From Devosia sp. A16 (lineage in GTDB: Bacteria; Pseudomonadota; Alphaproteobacteria; Rhizobiales; Devosiaceae): DNA of 64,000 nucleotides. Under the pieces are notes generated by a model. That model saw only the letters and a list, made by a program, of their open reading frames with translations, made no database searches and was not told where the DNA came from. Positions 1 to 9,332 of the stretch are shown here, in pieces (position 1 is the first letter of the stretch; every line of letters begins with the position of its first letter). The stretch lies in the NCBI RefSeq assembly GCF_001402915.1, contig NZ_CP012945.1, positions 1,713,501-1,777,500 on the forward strand, read 5' to 3'. The translations under genes and the position numbers were made by a program.

Positions 1-82
1 CGGCATCCACCTCGATGCCGGCGCGCATGAGACGCTCGGCCTGGCGCTGGCGGGGGAGGTAAGGCGGATACTCGAGGTTTAG
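1..82 (+). CDS. SGNH/GDSL-type hydrolase, C-terminal fragment (5' end outside window)
   Basis: Frame 2 is open from the window edge to a TAG at 80-82 and encodes 26 residues beginning GIHLDAGAHETLGLALAGEV. The G-x-H-L-x-x-x-x-H pattern followed by an amphipathic helix is the usual end of SGNH/GDSL esterases, where the catalytic His sits in a D-x-x-H motif. The Asp would lie just before the window. The fragment is too short to assign a substrate. It is followed directly by an inverted repeat. Confidence 0.5.
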   Translation, partial: GIHLDAGAHETLGLALAGEVRRILEV

Positions 83-95
83 CACCGGCCTCTCG

Positions 96-228
96 GTGAT
101 CCTCCCCCGCGGGGCGGGGGAGGGGGACCGCCGAAGGCGGTGGAGGGGGCGGCAAGAGTCACCGGCTTGGACTCCCCCCTCCACCAGCTTCGCTGGTCCC
201 CCTCCCCCGCCACGCGGGGGAGGATCAC
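96..228. repeat. Intergenic inverted-repeat element (C/T-rich arms)
   Basis: The first and last 16 bases are perfect inverted repeats (GTGATCCTCCCCCGCG at 96-111 and its complement at 213-228). Each arm contains a smaller hairpin of the form GGACCGCCGAAGGCGGT or ACCAGCTTCGCTGGT. The element lies between two converging genes, so its transcript could act as a bidirectional terminator. In architecture it resembles the elements at 6614, 15277, 31674, 39193, 53239 and 61288, but its sequence differs. Confidence 0.75.
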
Positions 229-242
229 TGTGAGTCCGGTGG

Positions 243-1370
243 CTACCCAAGGCTCAACGCCTTCACCACCGACTCGTCCACCTCGATCCCAAGCCCTGGA
301 CGCGTCGGCGCATACGCCTGCCCGTCTCGCTGGCGGATCGGTTCGTCGACCAGGTCCGTCTGCACCACCACGGGGATCGGCTTGAACTCGAACAGCCGGG
401 CATTGGGCGAGCAGAGCGACAGATGCAGGCTCGCCGCGCTGAGGATCGCCGTGCTCCAGGCATGAGCGTTGATGGCGATCCCGGCCGCGCCGCAGAGCGC
501 GTCAATCTTGGAGAAGCCGGTCACTCCTTCGGCCCGCGACGGATCGACGCCCAGCACGTCGACCGTGCCGGTCTCGATCAGCCGCTGGTAGCCGGTCACC
601 GTGAACTCACGCTCGCCGGTGCCGATCGGCAGCTCCGGCAGCGCCGCCTTCAGCGCACGGTAGTCGTCGATCCGCGTCGGATAGAATGGCTCCTCGATCC
701 AGCCGATCTCGTACTCGGCCATTCGCCGGGCGGTGGCGATGCCGGTCTCGCGGTCCCATTTCACCCCATTTCCGACATCGACGATGATCTCGAAATCCGG
801 CCTCAGCGCTTCCCGCAACTCGCGCACGAAGGCGACGTCGTTGTCCGGATCCTGCCCGATATCGGAAAGCCCGCGCTTGCCGAAGCCGAGCTTGGCGCCG
901 CGATAGCCTTCCGCCTGGTAGCCGACGATTTCGTCGACGCACAGCGCCCGGGTCGCCTTGTTGACGTGGCTCGAGGAATAGGCCGGCAAACTCTCCCGTA
1001 CCTTGCCGCCCAAGAGCTCGTAGAGCGGTTTGCCCTGGAGCTTGCCTTCGATATCCCACAGCGCCATGTCGAGTGCCGAATAGGCGAAGCACGCAATGCC
1101 ACCCTCGCCATACCACCAGGCGTGCGCCCGCATCTTCTCCCATGCCGTCGTGATGCTGATCTCACCGGCATCCCTGAGGAGCGGTGCGAAGCCCGTATCG
1201 ATCAGCGTCTTGGTTGCCCAGCAGGCCTCTGGCCACATGGCGATGCCCTCGCCCCAGCCGACCACGCCGTCCACGGTCTCGACCCTGACCAGCACCGTCT
1301 GGCGGAGGTTCCCGTGGTCGTTGGTGTCGGCATAGCGGATCACGTAGCTGGTGATCTGGCCCACGTGCAT
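243..1370 (-). CDS. Mandelate racemase/muconate lactonizing enzyme family protein (enolase superfamily)
   Basis: A 375-residue enolase-superfamily enzyme, expected to abstract the proton alpha to a carboxylate (sugar-acid dehydratase, racemase or cycloisomerase). Metal ligands are visible at D198 (IIVDVGNG), E226 (WIEEPF) and E253 (GTGERE). The general-base dyad is D276 and H303 (NAHAWS). K160 lies in GAKLGFGK, where mandelate racemase has K-x-K; here the second Lys position is Gly. ATG 1370 was chosen because GGGAGG precedes it by 7 bases; extending upstream would translate a repeat element. It is transcribed divergently from the FadR-type regulator and probably controlled by it. The substrate is unknown. 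Confidence 0.85.
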   Translation of the reverse strand: MHVGQITSYVIRYADTNDHGNLRQTVLVRVETVDGVVGWGEGIAMWPEACWATKTLIDTGFAPLLRDAGEISITTAWEKMRAHAWWYGEGGIACFAYSALDMALWDIEGKLQGKPLYELLGGKVRESLPAYSSSHVNKATRALCVDEIVGYQAEGYRGAKLGFGKRGLSDIGQDPDNDVAFVRELREALRPDFEIIVDVGNGVKWDRETGIATARRMAEYEIGWIEEPFYPTRIDDYRALKAALPELPIGTGEREFTVTGYQRLIETGTVDVLGVDPSRAEGVTGFSKIDALCGAAGIAINAHAWSTAILSAASLHLSLCSPNARLFEFKPIPVVVQTDLVDEPIRQRDGQAYAPTRPGLGIEVDESVVKALSLG

Positions 1371-1384
1371 GCGGCATCCTCCCT

Positions 1385-1434
1385 GAGCGCTTTCAGGAAA
1401 AGTTGCAGACTTTTCCGGTTCGAAAGCGCGACAA
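1385..1434. repeat. Repeat family A, copy 1 (nested hairpin)
   Basis: An outer stem GCGCTTTC...GAAAGCGC (1387-1394/1422-1429) encloses an inner perfect stem GGAAAAGT-TGCAG-ACTTTTCC (1396-1416), and the unit ends in GACAAA. Near-identical units occur at 3094-3144 and 9333-9376. This copy sits directly 5' of the enolase-superfamily gene. Confidence 0.8.
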
Positions 1435-1509
1435 ATCAAACCTGTGGCCCGTTGCTCGAGCTCGGCATTGTCTGGCGTTGACTAGCACCGGGGGCGCTGC
1501 TAGGTCAAG

Positions 1510-1526
1510 AAGTGGTCAGACCACTT
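1510..1526. promoter_or_regulatory. FadR/GntR-type operator palindrome
   Basis: AAGTGGTC-A-GACCACTT is a perfect 8-bp inverted repeat around one base. It matches the TGGTCxGACCA core typical of FadR-subfamily GntR regulators such as PdhR and LldR. It lies 56 bp before the regulator start at 1582 and 140 bp before the divergent enolase-superfamily gene, so the neighbouring regulator is the likely binder (inference). Confidence 0.7.
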
Positions 1527-1581
1527 GGCCATCTACTACAACACGGCCAAAGATGCCGCGGACGTAAGGGGGAGCGAAACA

Positions 1582-2307
1582 GTGCCGATCAGCGACCTCA
1601 GCGGCGAAGCGCCGTTGCGCCGTTCCGGCCTGACCGAGATGCTGGTGGCGCGCCTGCTCGGCCTCGTCAGCACCGGCAATCTGAGGCCGGGCGACCAGTT
1701 GCCGCCCGAGCGCAAGCTCGCCGAGACCTTCGAGGTCTCGCGTCCGACGCTGCGCGAAGCGCTGCGCGCTCTCGCCGTGCTGGGGGTCATCGAGGTGCGG
1801 CATGGCGGCGGCGTGTTCGTCTCGCAGCTCGAAGCCTCAGACCTCCTCGCGCCGCTGACCTTCTTCCTCACCCTGCGCGCCGCCGAAGTCGAAAAGCTAT
1901 ATGAGGCGCGCCGGCTGATCGAAGGCGAGATCGCCGCTCTTGCGGCCACCCATGGCGAGGCCGCTGGCTTCGACGAACTGGACACACTCATCGCGGCGCA
2001 GGAAGAGGCCAAGCTGGAGCCGGCGCGCTATAGCGATGTCGATACCGCCTTCCATCGCCGGCTGGGCGAGCTTTCCGGCAATGAATTCCTGTCGCGCGCC
2101 GCCCAGAGCCTCAATGTGCTCGGCCAGGAATTCAGAAAGACCGCTTCGGAAACGCCCAACGTCATCTCCACATCGATTGCCGACCATCGCATCATTGTCG
2201 AAGCGATCCGGCGGCGCGATGCTGCCGCGGCACGGCAGGCGATGATCACCCACATGGACCACGTGCTGCAATCCACCGAGGCTGCGATGAAGGCAAAGAA
2301 CGAATGA
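1582..2307 (+). CDS. FadR-family GntR transcriptional regulator
   Basis: A 241-residue GntR regulator. The N-terminal winged helix-turn-helix contains LRPGDQLPPERKLAE and VSRPTLREALRAL. The C-terminal FadR-type ligand-binding domain is all-helical and includes EARRLIEGEIAALAA, D-x-x-FH and a late HRIIVEAIRRRD segment, the usual metal/ligand His pattern. The frame opens earlier with a TTG at 1525, but that codon lies inside the operator palindrome. GTG 1582 has AGGGGGAG 8 bases upstream and is preferred. The gene overlaps the next one by 4 bp and probably autoregulates the operon. Confidence 0.85.
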   Translation: MPISDLSGEAPLRRSGLTEMLVARLLGLVSTGNLRPGDQLPPERKLAETFEVSRPTLREALRALAVLGVIEVRHGGGVFVSQLEASDLLAPLTFFLTLRAAEVEKLYEARRLIEGEIAALAATHGEAAGFDELDTLIAAQEEAKLEPARYSDVDTAFHRRLGELSGNEFLSRAAQSLNVLGQEFRKTASETPNVISTSIADHRIIVEAIRRRDAAAARQAMITHMDHVLQSTEAAMKAKNE

Positions 2308-3086
2308 CCGAAAGACGCTGGGGGCTCGACAAGGTCACCGAGGCCAACATCCTCGCGGGTGGCTTTTCCACTCCGTGGGATGCGCCGTTCATCCCGCCCT
2401 TCCCCTTCACTTTCCGCAATGCCGAAGTGCTGACGGTGTTCTGGCGCACCGACCCCAAGGCGATGCAGTTCCTCGCCCCGCCGCCGGTCGAAGCCACCGG
2501 CGACGTGGTCTGCGTGCACATCTACAAGATGAACGACACCAGTTGGATCGGGCCCTATCACGAAGCCAACGTGATGTTCGGCGCCAAGCTGCCGAACGGC
2601 CGCTCCGGCGCCTATTCGCCTTACCTGTTCCTCGCCTCCGACGGCGGCGTGGCCCATGGCCGCGAGGTGCATGGCCAGCCCAAGAAGCTCGCCAACCCGT
2701 TCCTCGAGTTCCGTGGCGACCTGATGGTCGGCGGCGTCGAGCGCAACGGCATCGACGTCATCACCGTTACCACGCCCTACAAGCAGCAGCCGGTCGATCC
2801 TGCGCTGATGCGGGCGCATTTCGACTACGGCACCAACCTCAATCTGAAGGCGGTCAACCACATCGACGGCACCCCGGCGATCCGCCAGATCACCTCGCGC
2901 AAGCTCACAGACGTCAAGGTACATGAGTGCTGGCGCGGGCCGGCGACGGTGGAGCTCAGGCCCAATGCCCAGGCGCCGGTGTTCCGCCTGCCGGTGGTCG
3001 AGCCGCTCGAGGCCTTCTACTGGCGCGCCGACTTCACCCTCGTCACCGGCGAGATCATCCACGACTATCTGGCCAAGAGCGCATAA
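2304..3086 (+). CDS. Acetoacetate decarboxylase-family protein
   Basis: 260 residues of the acetoacetate decarboxylase (ADC) fold. The GREVHGQPKKLANP segment matches the ADC active site, where the first Lys of the pair (here K127-K128) forms the Schiff base with a beta-keto acid. Family members decarboxylate beta-keto acids or catalyse retro-aldol and dehydration chemistry. The start ATG overlaps the regulator stop (ATGA), so translation is coupled. Neighbours are sugar dehydrogenases and an isomerase rather than acetone-pathway genes, so the true substrate is probably a keto sugar acid or its product (inference). Confidence 0.85.
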   Translation: MTERRWGLDKVTEANILAGGFSTPWDAPFIPPFPFTFRNAEVLTVFWRTDPKAMQFLAPPPVEATGDVVCVHIYKMNDTSWIGPYHEANVMFGAKLPNGRSGAYSPYLFLASDGGVAHGREVHGQPKKLANPFLEFRGDLMVGGVERNGIDVITVTTPYKQQPVDPALMRAHFDYGTNLNLKAVNHIDGTPAIRQITSRKLTDVKVHECWRGPATVELRPNAQAPVFRLPVVEPLEAFYWRADFTLVTGEIIHDYLAKSA

Positions 3087-3093
3087 GCGCCCG

Positions 3094-3144
3094 GAGTGCT
3101 TTCAGGAAAAGTCGCAGACTTTTCCGGTTCGACAGCGCGACAAA
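3094..3144. repeat. Repeat family A, copy 2
   Basis: Same nested hairpin as at 1385-1434, differing at a few positions (GTGCTTTC and GACAGCGC weaken the outer stem, while the inner GGAAAAGT/ACTTTTCC stem is intact). It fills the only sizeable gap inside the 1582-6609 operon, between the decarboxylase-like and dehydrogenase genes. Confidence 0.8.
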
Positions 3145-3168
3145 AGAGATTTTCATCGGGAGGACAGT

Positions 3169-4218
3169 TTGAGCGATAAGGTCAATATCGGCGTCATCGG
3201 CGCCGGCTGGTGGGCGACCCTCAGCCACATCCCCGCTTTGCGCGCCAACCCCAATGTCGAAATCGTCGCGGTGAACCGCCCCGATGCCGAGGGCATGGAG
3301 AAGGTGGTCGCGAGCTTTCCCGGCGTAAGACCCTATTTCGACGCGGCGGACATGCTGGAGAAAGAGACCCTGCACGGCGTGGTCGTCGCCTCGCCGCACA
3401 TTCTCCACGCCGAGCACGGGCAACTGGCGCTGTCGCGCGGCCTGCCGACACTGATCGAAAAGCCGATGGCGACCAGCGCCGCCGATGCCCGCGCCCTCCT
3501 CGCCACCGCCAACGCGAATAACACGCAGATCATCCTCCCCTATGGCTGGAATTTTAGGCCCATCGTCGAGACCGCCCATCAGCTGGTCAAGGACGGCTGG
3601 GTCGGCGAAGTGCGGCACATCGTGGCGCAGATGGCCTCGGCGCTGGCCGATCTGTTCGGGGGCGAGCCGATGGTCGAAACCAAAGACCACCTGTTCCGTC
3701 CACCCGTTTCCACCTGGGCCGATCCCAAGAAATCCGGCGGCTACGGCTGGGGCCAGCTGACCCACGGGCTCGGCGCGCTGTTCCGCATCGTCGATCTCGA
3801 CCCGGCCAAGGTGTTTGCGAGAACCGGCCTCTCCCCCGCAGGCGTCGATTTCTACGACGCCGCCGTGGTCGAGTTCGCCAATGGCGCGACCATGGCGCTG
3901 TCGGGTTCCGCCACGGTGCCCAAGTCGCGCGGCTACCAGATCGATATCCGCATCTTCGGCACCGAGGGGATGATGCTGTTCGACATCGAGCGGGCCCGCG
4001 TCGAAGTGATCCGCCACGACGGCAAAACCCACATCGCCGATCTCGGCCCCGATGCCGGCGCCTACGAGCAGGTGGCGCCGATTACCCTCCTGGTCGATCT
4101 GGCGCGCGGCCGCAACGTGCCGAACCCCGCCGATGGCGTGGTCGGGATGCGCTCGAGTGTGCTGCTCGACGCCATGTACCGCTCGGCGCGATCGGGGCGC
4201 ATGGAGGACGTACTGTGA
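3169..4218 (+). CDS. Gfo/Idh/MocA family oxidoreductase
   Basis: 349 residues. The N-terminal Rossmann domain begins VNIGVIGAGWWA (GxGxxG for NAD(P)), and LIEKPMA carries the family E-K-P motif with K98 as the usual catalytic/nicotinamide Lys. A C-terminal alpha/beta substrate domain follows. Such enzymes oxidise sugar hydroxyls, commonly at C3. The start is TTG 3169, with GGGAGG 5 bases upstream; no ATG or GTG is better placed, and the open frame further upstream runs through repeat A. It overlaps the isomerase gene by 4 bp (GTGA), a frequent partnership in keto-sugar pathways. Confidence 0.85.
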   Translation: MSDKVNIGVIGAGWWATLSHIPALRANPNVEIVAVNRPDAEGMEKVVASFPGVRPYFDAADMLEKETLHGVVVASPHILHAEHGQLALSRGLPTLIEKPMATSAADARALLATANANNTQIILPYGWNFRPIVETAHQLVKDGWVGEVRHIVAQMASALADLFGGEPMVETKDHLFRPPVSTWADPKKSGGYGWGQLTHGLGALFRIVDLDPAKVFARTGLSPAGVDFYDAAVVEFANGATMALSGSATVPKSRGYQIDIRIFGTEGMMLFDIERARVEVIRHDGKTHIADLGPDAGAYEQVAPITLLVDLARGRNVPNPADGVVGMRSSVLLDAMYRSARSGRMEDVL

Positions 4219-5033
4219 AGCTCAGCGTCACCAGCTGGTCCTTCCCCGAACTGACGCTCGACGAAGTCGGCGGCCTCGCCAGGGTGCTCGGCCTCGACGG
4301 ACTGGATGTCGGCTATTTCTACCGCTCCGCTCTCGACCGTGCGCGGTTGCTGGCCACCCCCGAGACCTATGCCGACGAGCTGCGGAGGCGCCTGCCGCTG
4401 CCGGTCGCCAACCTCTACCACCTGTTCGGCAATGGCGTCGCCGACCGCAACCTCGCCGACCCGGACAGCCGCGCTGCCAATACTGCCGACTTCACCGCGG
4501 TGCTGAAATTCTGCGCCGCCATCGGCGCGCCCACCGTGTTCATCCTCCCCGGTGTCATCAACGGTGCCCAGAGCCGTGCCCAGGCGCTCGCTGAAACCGT
4601 CGAGTCGCTGCAGCCGCTGCTCGATCTGGCGGCCGGCACCGGCGTGGCCGTCTGCGTCGAGCCGCATATCCACTCCTATCTCGAAAGCCCCGCCCTCGCC
4701 GCCGAACTCTGCGAGCGCGCACCAGGCGTGAAGCTGGCGCTCGACTACGCGCACTTCGCCGTCGCCGGTTACCGGCAGGACGAAATCGACCCGCTCGCCC
4801 GCTGGGCCGGCCATGTGCACCTGCGGCAAGCTCGCCCCGGCGCCCTGCAAACCAAGCTCGACCAGGGAACGCTCAACTTCCCGGCGCTGTTCGCCACGCT
4901 GCGCGATGCCGGCTACGACGGATGGCTAGCTGCCGAAGTCGTCCACCAGGGCTATTTCGATACGCTGCACGACGACGTGCTGACCGAGACCGTGAAACTG
5001 CGCGACCTGTTCCGCGCCTGGAGTGCCCTGTGA
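4215..5033 (+). CDS. Sugar phosphate isomerase/epimerase-family TIM-barrel protein
   Basis: 272 residues of the xylose-isomerase-like/AP-endonuclease-2 TIM barrel. Metal-binding segments are visible at VCVEPHIHS, LALDYAHFAVAG, GHVHLRQARPG and WLAAEVVHQG, giving the usual Glu-Asp-His-Glu set. The start GTG overlaps the preceding stop, and its own stop overlaps the next GTG. Members isomerise or epimerise sugars or act on 3-keto-sugars. The pairing with a Gfo/Idh/MocA dehydrogenase suggests action on its keto product (inference). Confidence 0.8.
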   Translation: MKLSVTSWSFPELTLDEVGGLARVLGLDGLDVGYFYRSALDRARLLATPETYADELRRRLPLPVANLYHLFGNGVADRNLADPDSRAANTADFTAVLKFCAAIGAPTVFILPGVINGAQSRAQALAETVESLQPLLDLAAGTGVAVCVEPHIHSYLESPALAAELCERAPGVKLALDYAHFAVAGYRQDEIDPLARWAGHVHLRQARPGALQTKLDQGTLNFPALFATLRDAGYDGWLAAEVVHQGYFDTLHDDVLTETVKLRDLFRAWSAL

Positions 5034-5842
5034 GTACTGGAGCCATCATCGTCACCGGCGGAGGCGGCGGCATCGGTCGCGCCATCGCCAAGCGCCTCCA
5101 TGCCGACGGCCACAGAGTGGTGATTGCCGACCGCGACCGAGCGGTAGCCGAAAGCGCCGCAAGCGCCATCGGCTGCGAGTTCGAGCTGATCGACATCGGC
5201 GACGAAGCCTCGGTGGTAGCCGGCGTCAAGGCCGTCGCCGCCCGTCATGGCGGGCTGTTCGGCGTCGTCAACAATGCCGGCATCCACATGCAGGCACTGG
5301 TGGTCGAAACCGCCGTCGAGGACTGGGACCGGATCTTTTCGGTCAACACCCGCGGCACCTTCCTGATGTCGCGCGAGGCGGCGCGGATCATGGCTGCGCA
5401 GCAGAGCGGCCAGATCGTCAACATCATCACCAAGCTCGGCTTCGGCAACCCGTTCTCTTCGGCTTATCTCTCGTCCAAGAACGCCATCTGGGGCCTGACC
5501 CAGTGCCTCGCCATCGAGATGGCCTCGAGCGGCGTGCGGGTCAACGCCATCGCCCCCGGCCATGTCGGCCCCGGCACCGGCATGGAGAAGGCGTTCCGCG
5601 CCAAGGCCGAAAAGCTCGGCAAGAGCTGGGAGGATTTCGAGGCCGACGTGGTCGCCACCATCCCGCTGCACCGCTGGTGCACCCCCGAGGATGTGGCGGG
5701 CGGCGTCAGCTGGCTGATGGGGCCCGACACCAGCTTCGTCACCGGCGAACTGATCAACATCACCGGCGGCTTCCAGGCCTACGCCTCGACGCCCAGTGCG
5801 GACGCCGTCCGCGCCGCAGCAGAACGAGGCCCGACGAAATGA
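5030..5842 (+). CDS. SDR family oxidoreductase (atypical catalytic Ser position)
   Basis: 270-residue short-chain dehydrogenase/reductase. Cofactor motif TGGGGGIG (residues 9-16), NNAG (81-84), N106 in SVNTRG and Y146-x3-K150 (AYLSSK) are present. The usual catalytic Ser, 13 residues before the Tyr, is Ile133, with Thr134 next to it, so Thr may substitute. The C-terminal FVTGELINITGG segment is typical. It starts at GTG 5030, overlapping the previous stop by 4 bp. Probably NAD(P)-dependent oxidation of a sugar or sugar acid in this operon; substrate unknown. Confidence 0.85.
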   Translation: MSTGAIIVTGGGGGIGRAIAKRLHADGHRVVIADRDRAVAESAASAIGCEFELIDIGDEASVVAGVKAVAARHGGLFGVVNNAGIHMQALVVETAVEDWDRIFSVNTRGTFLMSREAARIMAAQQSGQIVNIITKLGFGNPFSSAYLSSKNAIWGLTQCLAIEMASSGVRVNAIAPGHVGPGTGMEKAFRAKAEKLGKSWEDFEADVVATIPLHRWCTPEDVAGGVSWLMGPDTSFVTGELINITGGFQAYASTPSADAVRAAAERGPTK

Positions 5843-6609
5843 ATAAGTCCCTGCAAGGCAAAGTCGCGCTGGTCACCGGCGCACGGGCCGGCCTCGGCGC
5901 CGCCACGGTGCTGGCGCTCGCCGAGCTCGGCGCGACCGTCATCGCTTCGGGCCGGAAAGCCGGCGACTGCACCGAGGTGGTCGCGGCGGTTGTCGCCAAA
6001 GGCGGCAAGGCCAGCGAGCTGGTGCTCGACGTCGGCGACCTCGCCGCCATTCCGGCACGCGCCGCAGCGGCGCTGGCGCTCCATGGTCGCATCGATATCC
6101 TCGTCAACAATGCCGCGACCATCGAGCCGATGGCGAGGCTCGGCGCGCTCGACCCACTGGCTTTCGACCGCTCGCTGACCGTCAATGTCAGCGGTCCCGC
6201 CGCGCTGGTCGCGGCTCTGTGGCCCGCGCTCAAGGGCGGCCGCGTCGTCAACGTGGTGAGCGGCGCCGCCAACCACGCCATGTCAGGCTGGTCGGCCTAT
6301 TGCGCCGGCAAGGCGGCGCTGCTGATGCTGACCCGCTCGATCGAGCTCGAAGGCACCGAGATCGGCCTCCGTGGTTTCGCCTTTGCGCCCGGCCTCGTCG
6401 ACACCGACATGCAGGCGTCTATCCGTGCGGCGAAGATCAACCAGATTTCCGACGTGCCGCGCGAAAACCTGCAGCCGCCGCAGCGCCCGGCCCGGGTCAT
6501 CGCCTGGCTGGCGACTGGAGCCGCCGATGACCTGGCGGGGCAGTATGTCGATATTCGCCAGGAGGGGTTGATGGAGCGGGTGGGGGCCGCATCTTCAGGA
6601 TCGACCTGA
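5839..6609 (+). CDS. SDR family oxidoreductase
   Basis: 256-residue short-chain dehydrogenase. Motifs: TGARAGLG (13-20), NNAA (90-93), N116 in TVNVSG, S141 and Y154-x3-K158 (AYCAGK), i.e. a complete catalytic tetrad. The ATG overlaps the stop of the preceding SDR (ATGA). It is the last gene of the six-gene operon starting at 1582 and is followed by a repeat that can form a hairpin. Two SDRs plus a Gfo/Idh/MocA enzyme imply several oxidation steps. Confidence 0.85.
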   Translation: MNKSLQGKVALVTGARAGLGAATVLALAELGATVIASGRKAGDCTEVVAAVVAKGGKASELVLDVGDLAAIPARAAAALALHGRIDILVNNAATIEPMARLGALDPLAFDRSLTVNVSGPAALVAALWPALKGGRVVNVVSGAANHAMSGWSAYCAGKAALLMLTRSIELEGTEIGLRGFAFAPGLVDTDMQASIRAAKINQISDVPRENLQPPQRPARVIAWLATGAADDLAGQYVDIRQEGLMERVGAASSGST

Positions 6610-6613
6610 ACTT

Positions 6614-6717
6614 CCCCTCACCCCAACCCTCTCCCCAGCGGGGAGAGGGGGCGATGTGGCACTGCCGGTGAAGCCAGCGTCCCCTTTCCCCTCTGGGGTG
6701 AGGGTCAGGGTGAGGGG
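6614..6717. repeat. Repeat family B copy between converging operons
   Basis: CCCCTCACCCCAACCCTCTC at the left is complementary, with small changes, to GGGTGAGGGTCAGGGTGAGGGG at the right. The left arm also has its own CTCCCCAGCGGGGAG hairpin. It lies between the 3' ends of the rightward SDR and leftward permease genes and may serve as a shared terminator. Confidence 0.7.
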
Positions 6718-6749
6718 CAGCACACCTCAGAACATTCGACAGAAACCAA

Positions 6750-7748
6750 TCACTCCCCCGGCTTGGGCGCCAACTCCTCGCTGCTGCGCGCCGCCTCGGC
6801 GATGCGCCGCCGGGCTCGGAACAGCCCCCATTGCTGGTCGACCAGCACGCCGACGAGGATCACCCCGCCCATCACCGCGAAGTTGAGCGAGGAGGGAATA
6901 CCGAGGAGGTTCACGAGGTTCTGCAGCTCCTGCAGGAGGATGGTGCCGAGGATCACCCCGACGATCGAGCCCTCGCCGCCCCGCAGCGAGAAGCCACCCA
7001 GCACCGCCGCTGCGATGGCATAAAGCTCGTAGAAATTGCCCTGCGACGACGGCTGCACCGAGCGGGTGTACATGGCGAAAAAGATCGCCGCCAGCGCCGT
7101 GAGCCCGGCGCAGATCACATAGGCTGAAGTCACCACCACATCAGTCCGGATGCCCGAAAAGCGCGCCGCTTCCTCGTTCTTGCCAATGGCGAACAAGTAG
7201 CGGCCGAACACCGAGCGGTGCAGTGTGAACCAGGCGATCACCGCCACCACCGCCAGCACATAGACCGACACCGGAATACCGCCGATGCGGGCGACGAAGA
7301 AATCGAGTCCCGGATACTCGCTGCCGAACGGGAAGCCGGCGGTGGCGTCGGCGGTGTAGCCCCGCGCCACGCCGCGATAGATCAGGAGCCCGCAAAGCGT
7401 CACCACGAAGGGCTGCATCTTCAGTTTGGTGATCAACAGCCCATGCGCCAATCCCAGCGCCAGCCCCAGCACCATCACGATGGCGAAGGCGATCGGCCAG
7501 GGCACGCCTTTGGCGCCGACCAGGTCGACGAACAGCACGCCGAGCAGTGCGATCATCGAGCCGGCGCTGAGTTCGATACCGCCGGTGATGATGACGAAAC
7601 CCTGTCCGATGGCGAAGAGCCCGAACAATCCGATCAGGTTGGCGGTATTGGCGAGGTTCTGCGGGCCGAGAAAGGCAGGGTTGCGCAGATACACCACGAA
7701 CCCGACGACGACGATGAGGGCCAGGAGGCCCAGGTCCTTCTTGTTCAT
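6750..7748 (-). CDS. Sugar ABC transporter permease (RbsC/XylH type)
   Basis: 332-residue inner-membrane permease with about 8-10 hydrophobic helices. Family landmarks are GGIELSAGS (RbsC has GGIDLSVGS), the TLCGLLIYRGVARG loop and AAAVLGGFSLRGGEGS near the cytoplasmic loop that contacts the ATPase. It begins 10 bp after the ATPase gene stop and is the last gene of the importer operon at 10393-6750. The substrate is probably a monosaccharide and may feed the adjacent 0.2-6.6 kb catabolic genes (inference from proximity). Confidence 0.87.
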   Translation of the reverse strand: MNKKDLGLLALIVVVGFVVYLRNPAFLGPQNLANTANLIGLFGLFAIGQGFVIITGGIELSAGSMIALLGVLFVDLVGAKGVPWPIAFAIVMVLGLALGLAHGLLITKLKMQPFVVTLCGLLIYRGVARGYTADATAGFPFGSEYPGLDFFVARIGGIPVSVYVLAVVAVIAWFTLHRSVFGRYLFAIGKNEEAARFSGIRTDVVVTSAYVICAGLTALAAIFFAMYTRSVQPSSQGNFYELYAIAAAVLGGFSLRGGEGSIVGVILGTILLQELQNLVNLLGIPSSLNFAVMGGVILVGVLVDQQWGLFRARRRIAEAARSSEELAPKPGE

Positions 7749-7758
7749 CCGCTTCCCC

Positions 7759-9300
<1,542 letters not shown>

Positions 9301-9332
9301 TCCACCTCCCCGCGTCCTCCAAGGGAACTCTA

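Noticed and set aside
2923-3168. N-terminal extension of the Gfo/Idh/MocA frame at 3169-4218
   Set aside because: The open stretch overlaps the decarboxylase-like gene and translates repeat A. The Rossmann motif begins right after TTG 3169, which has a strong SD.
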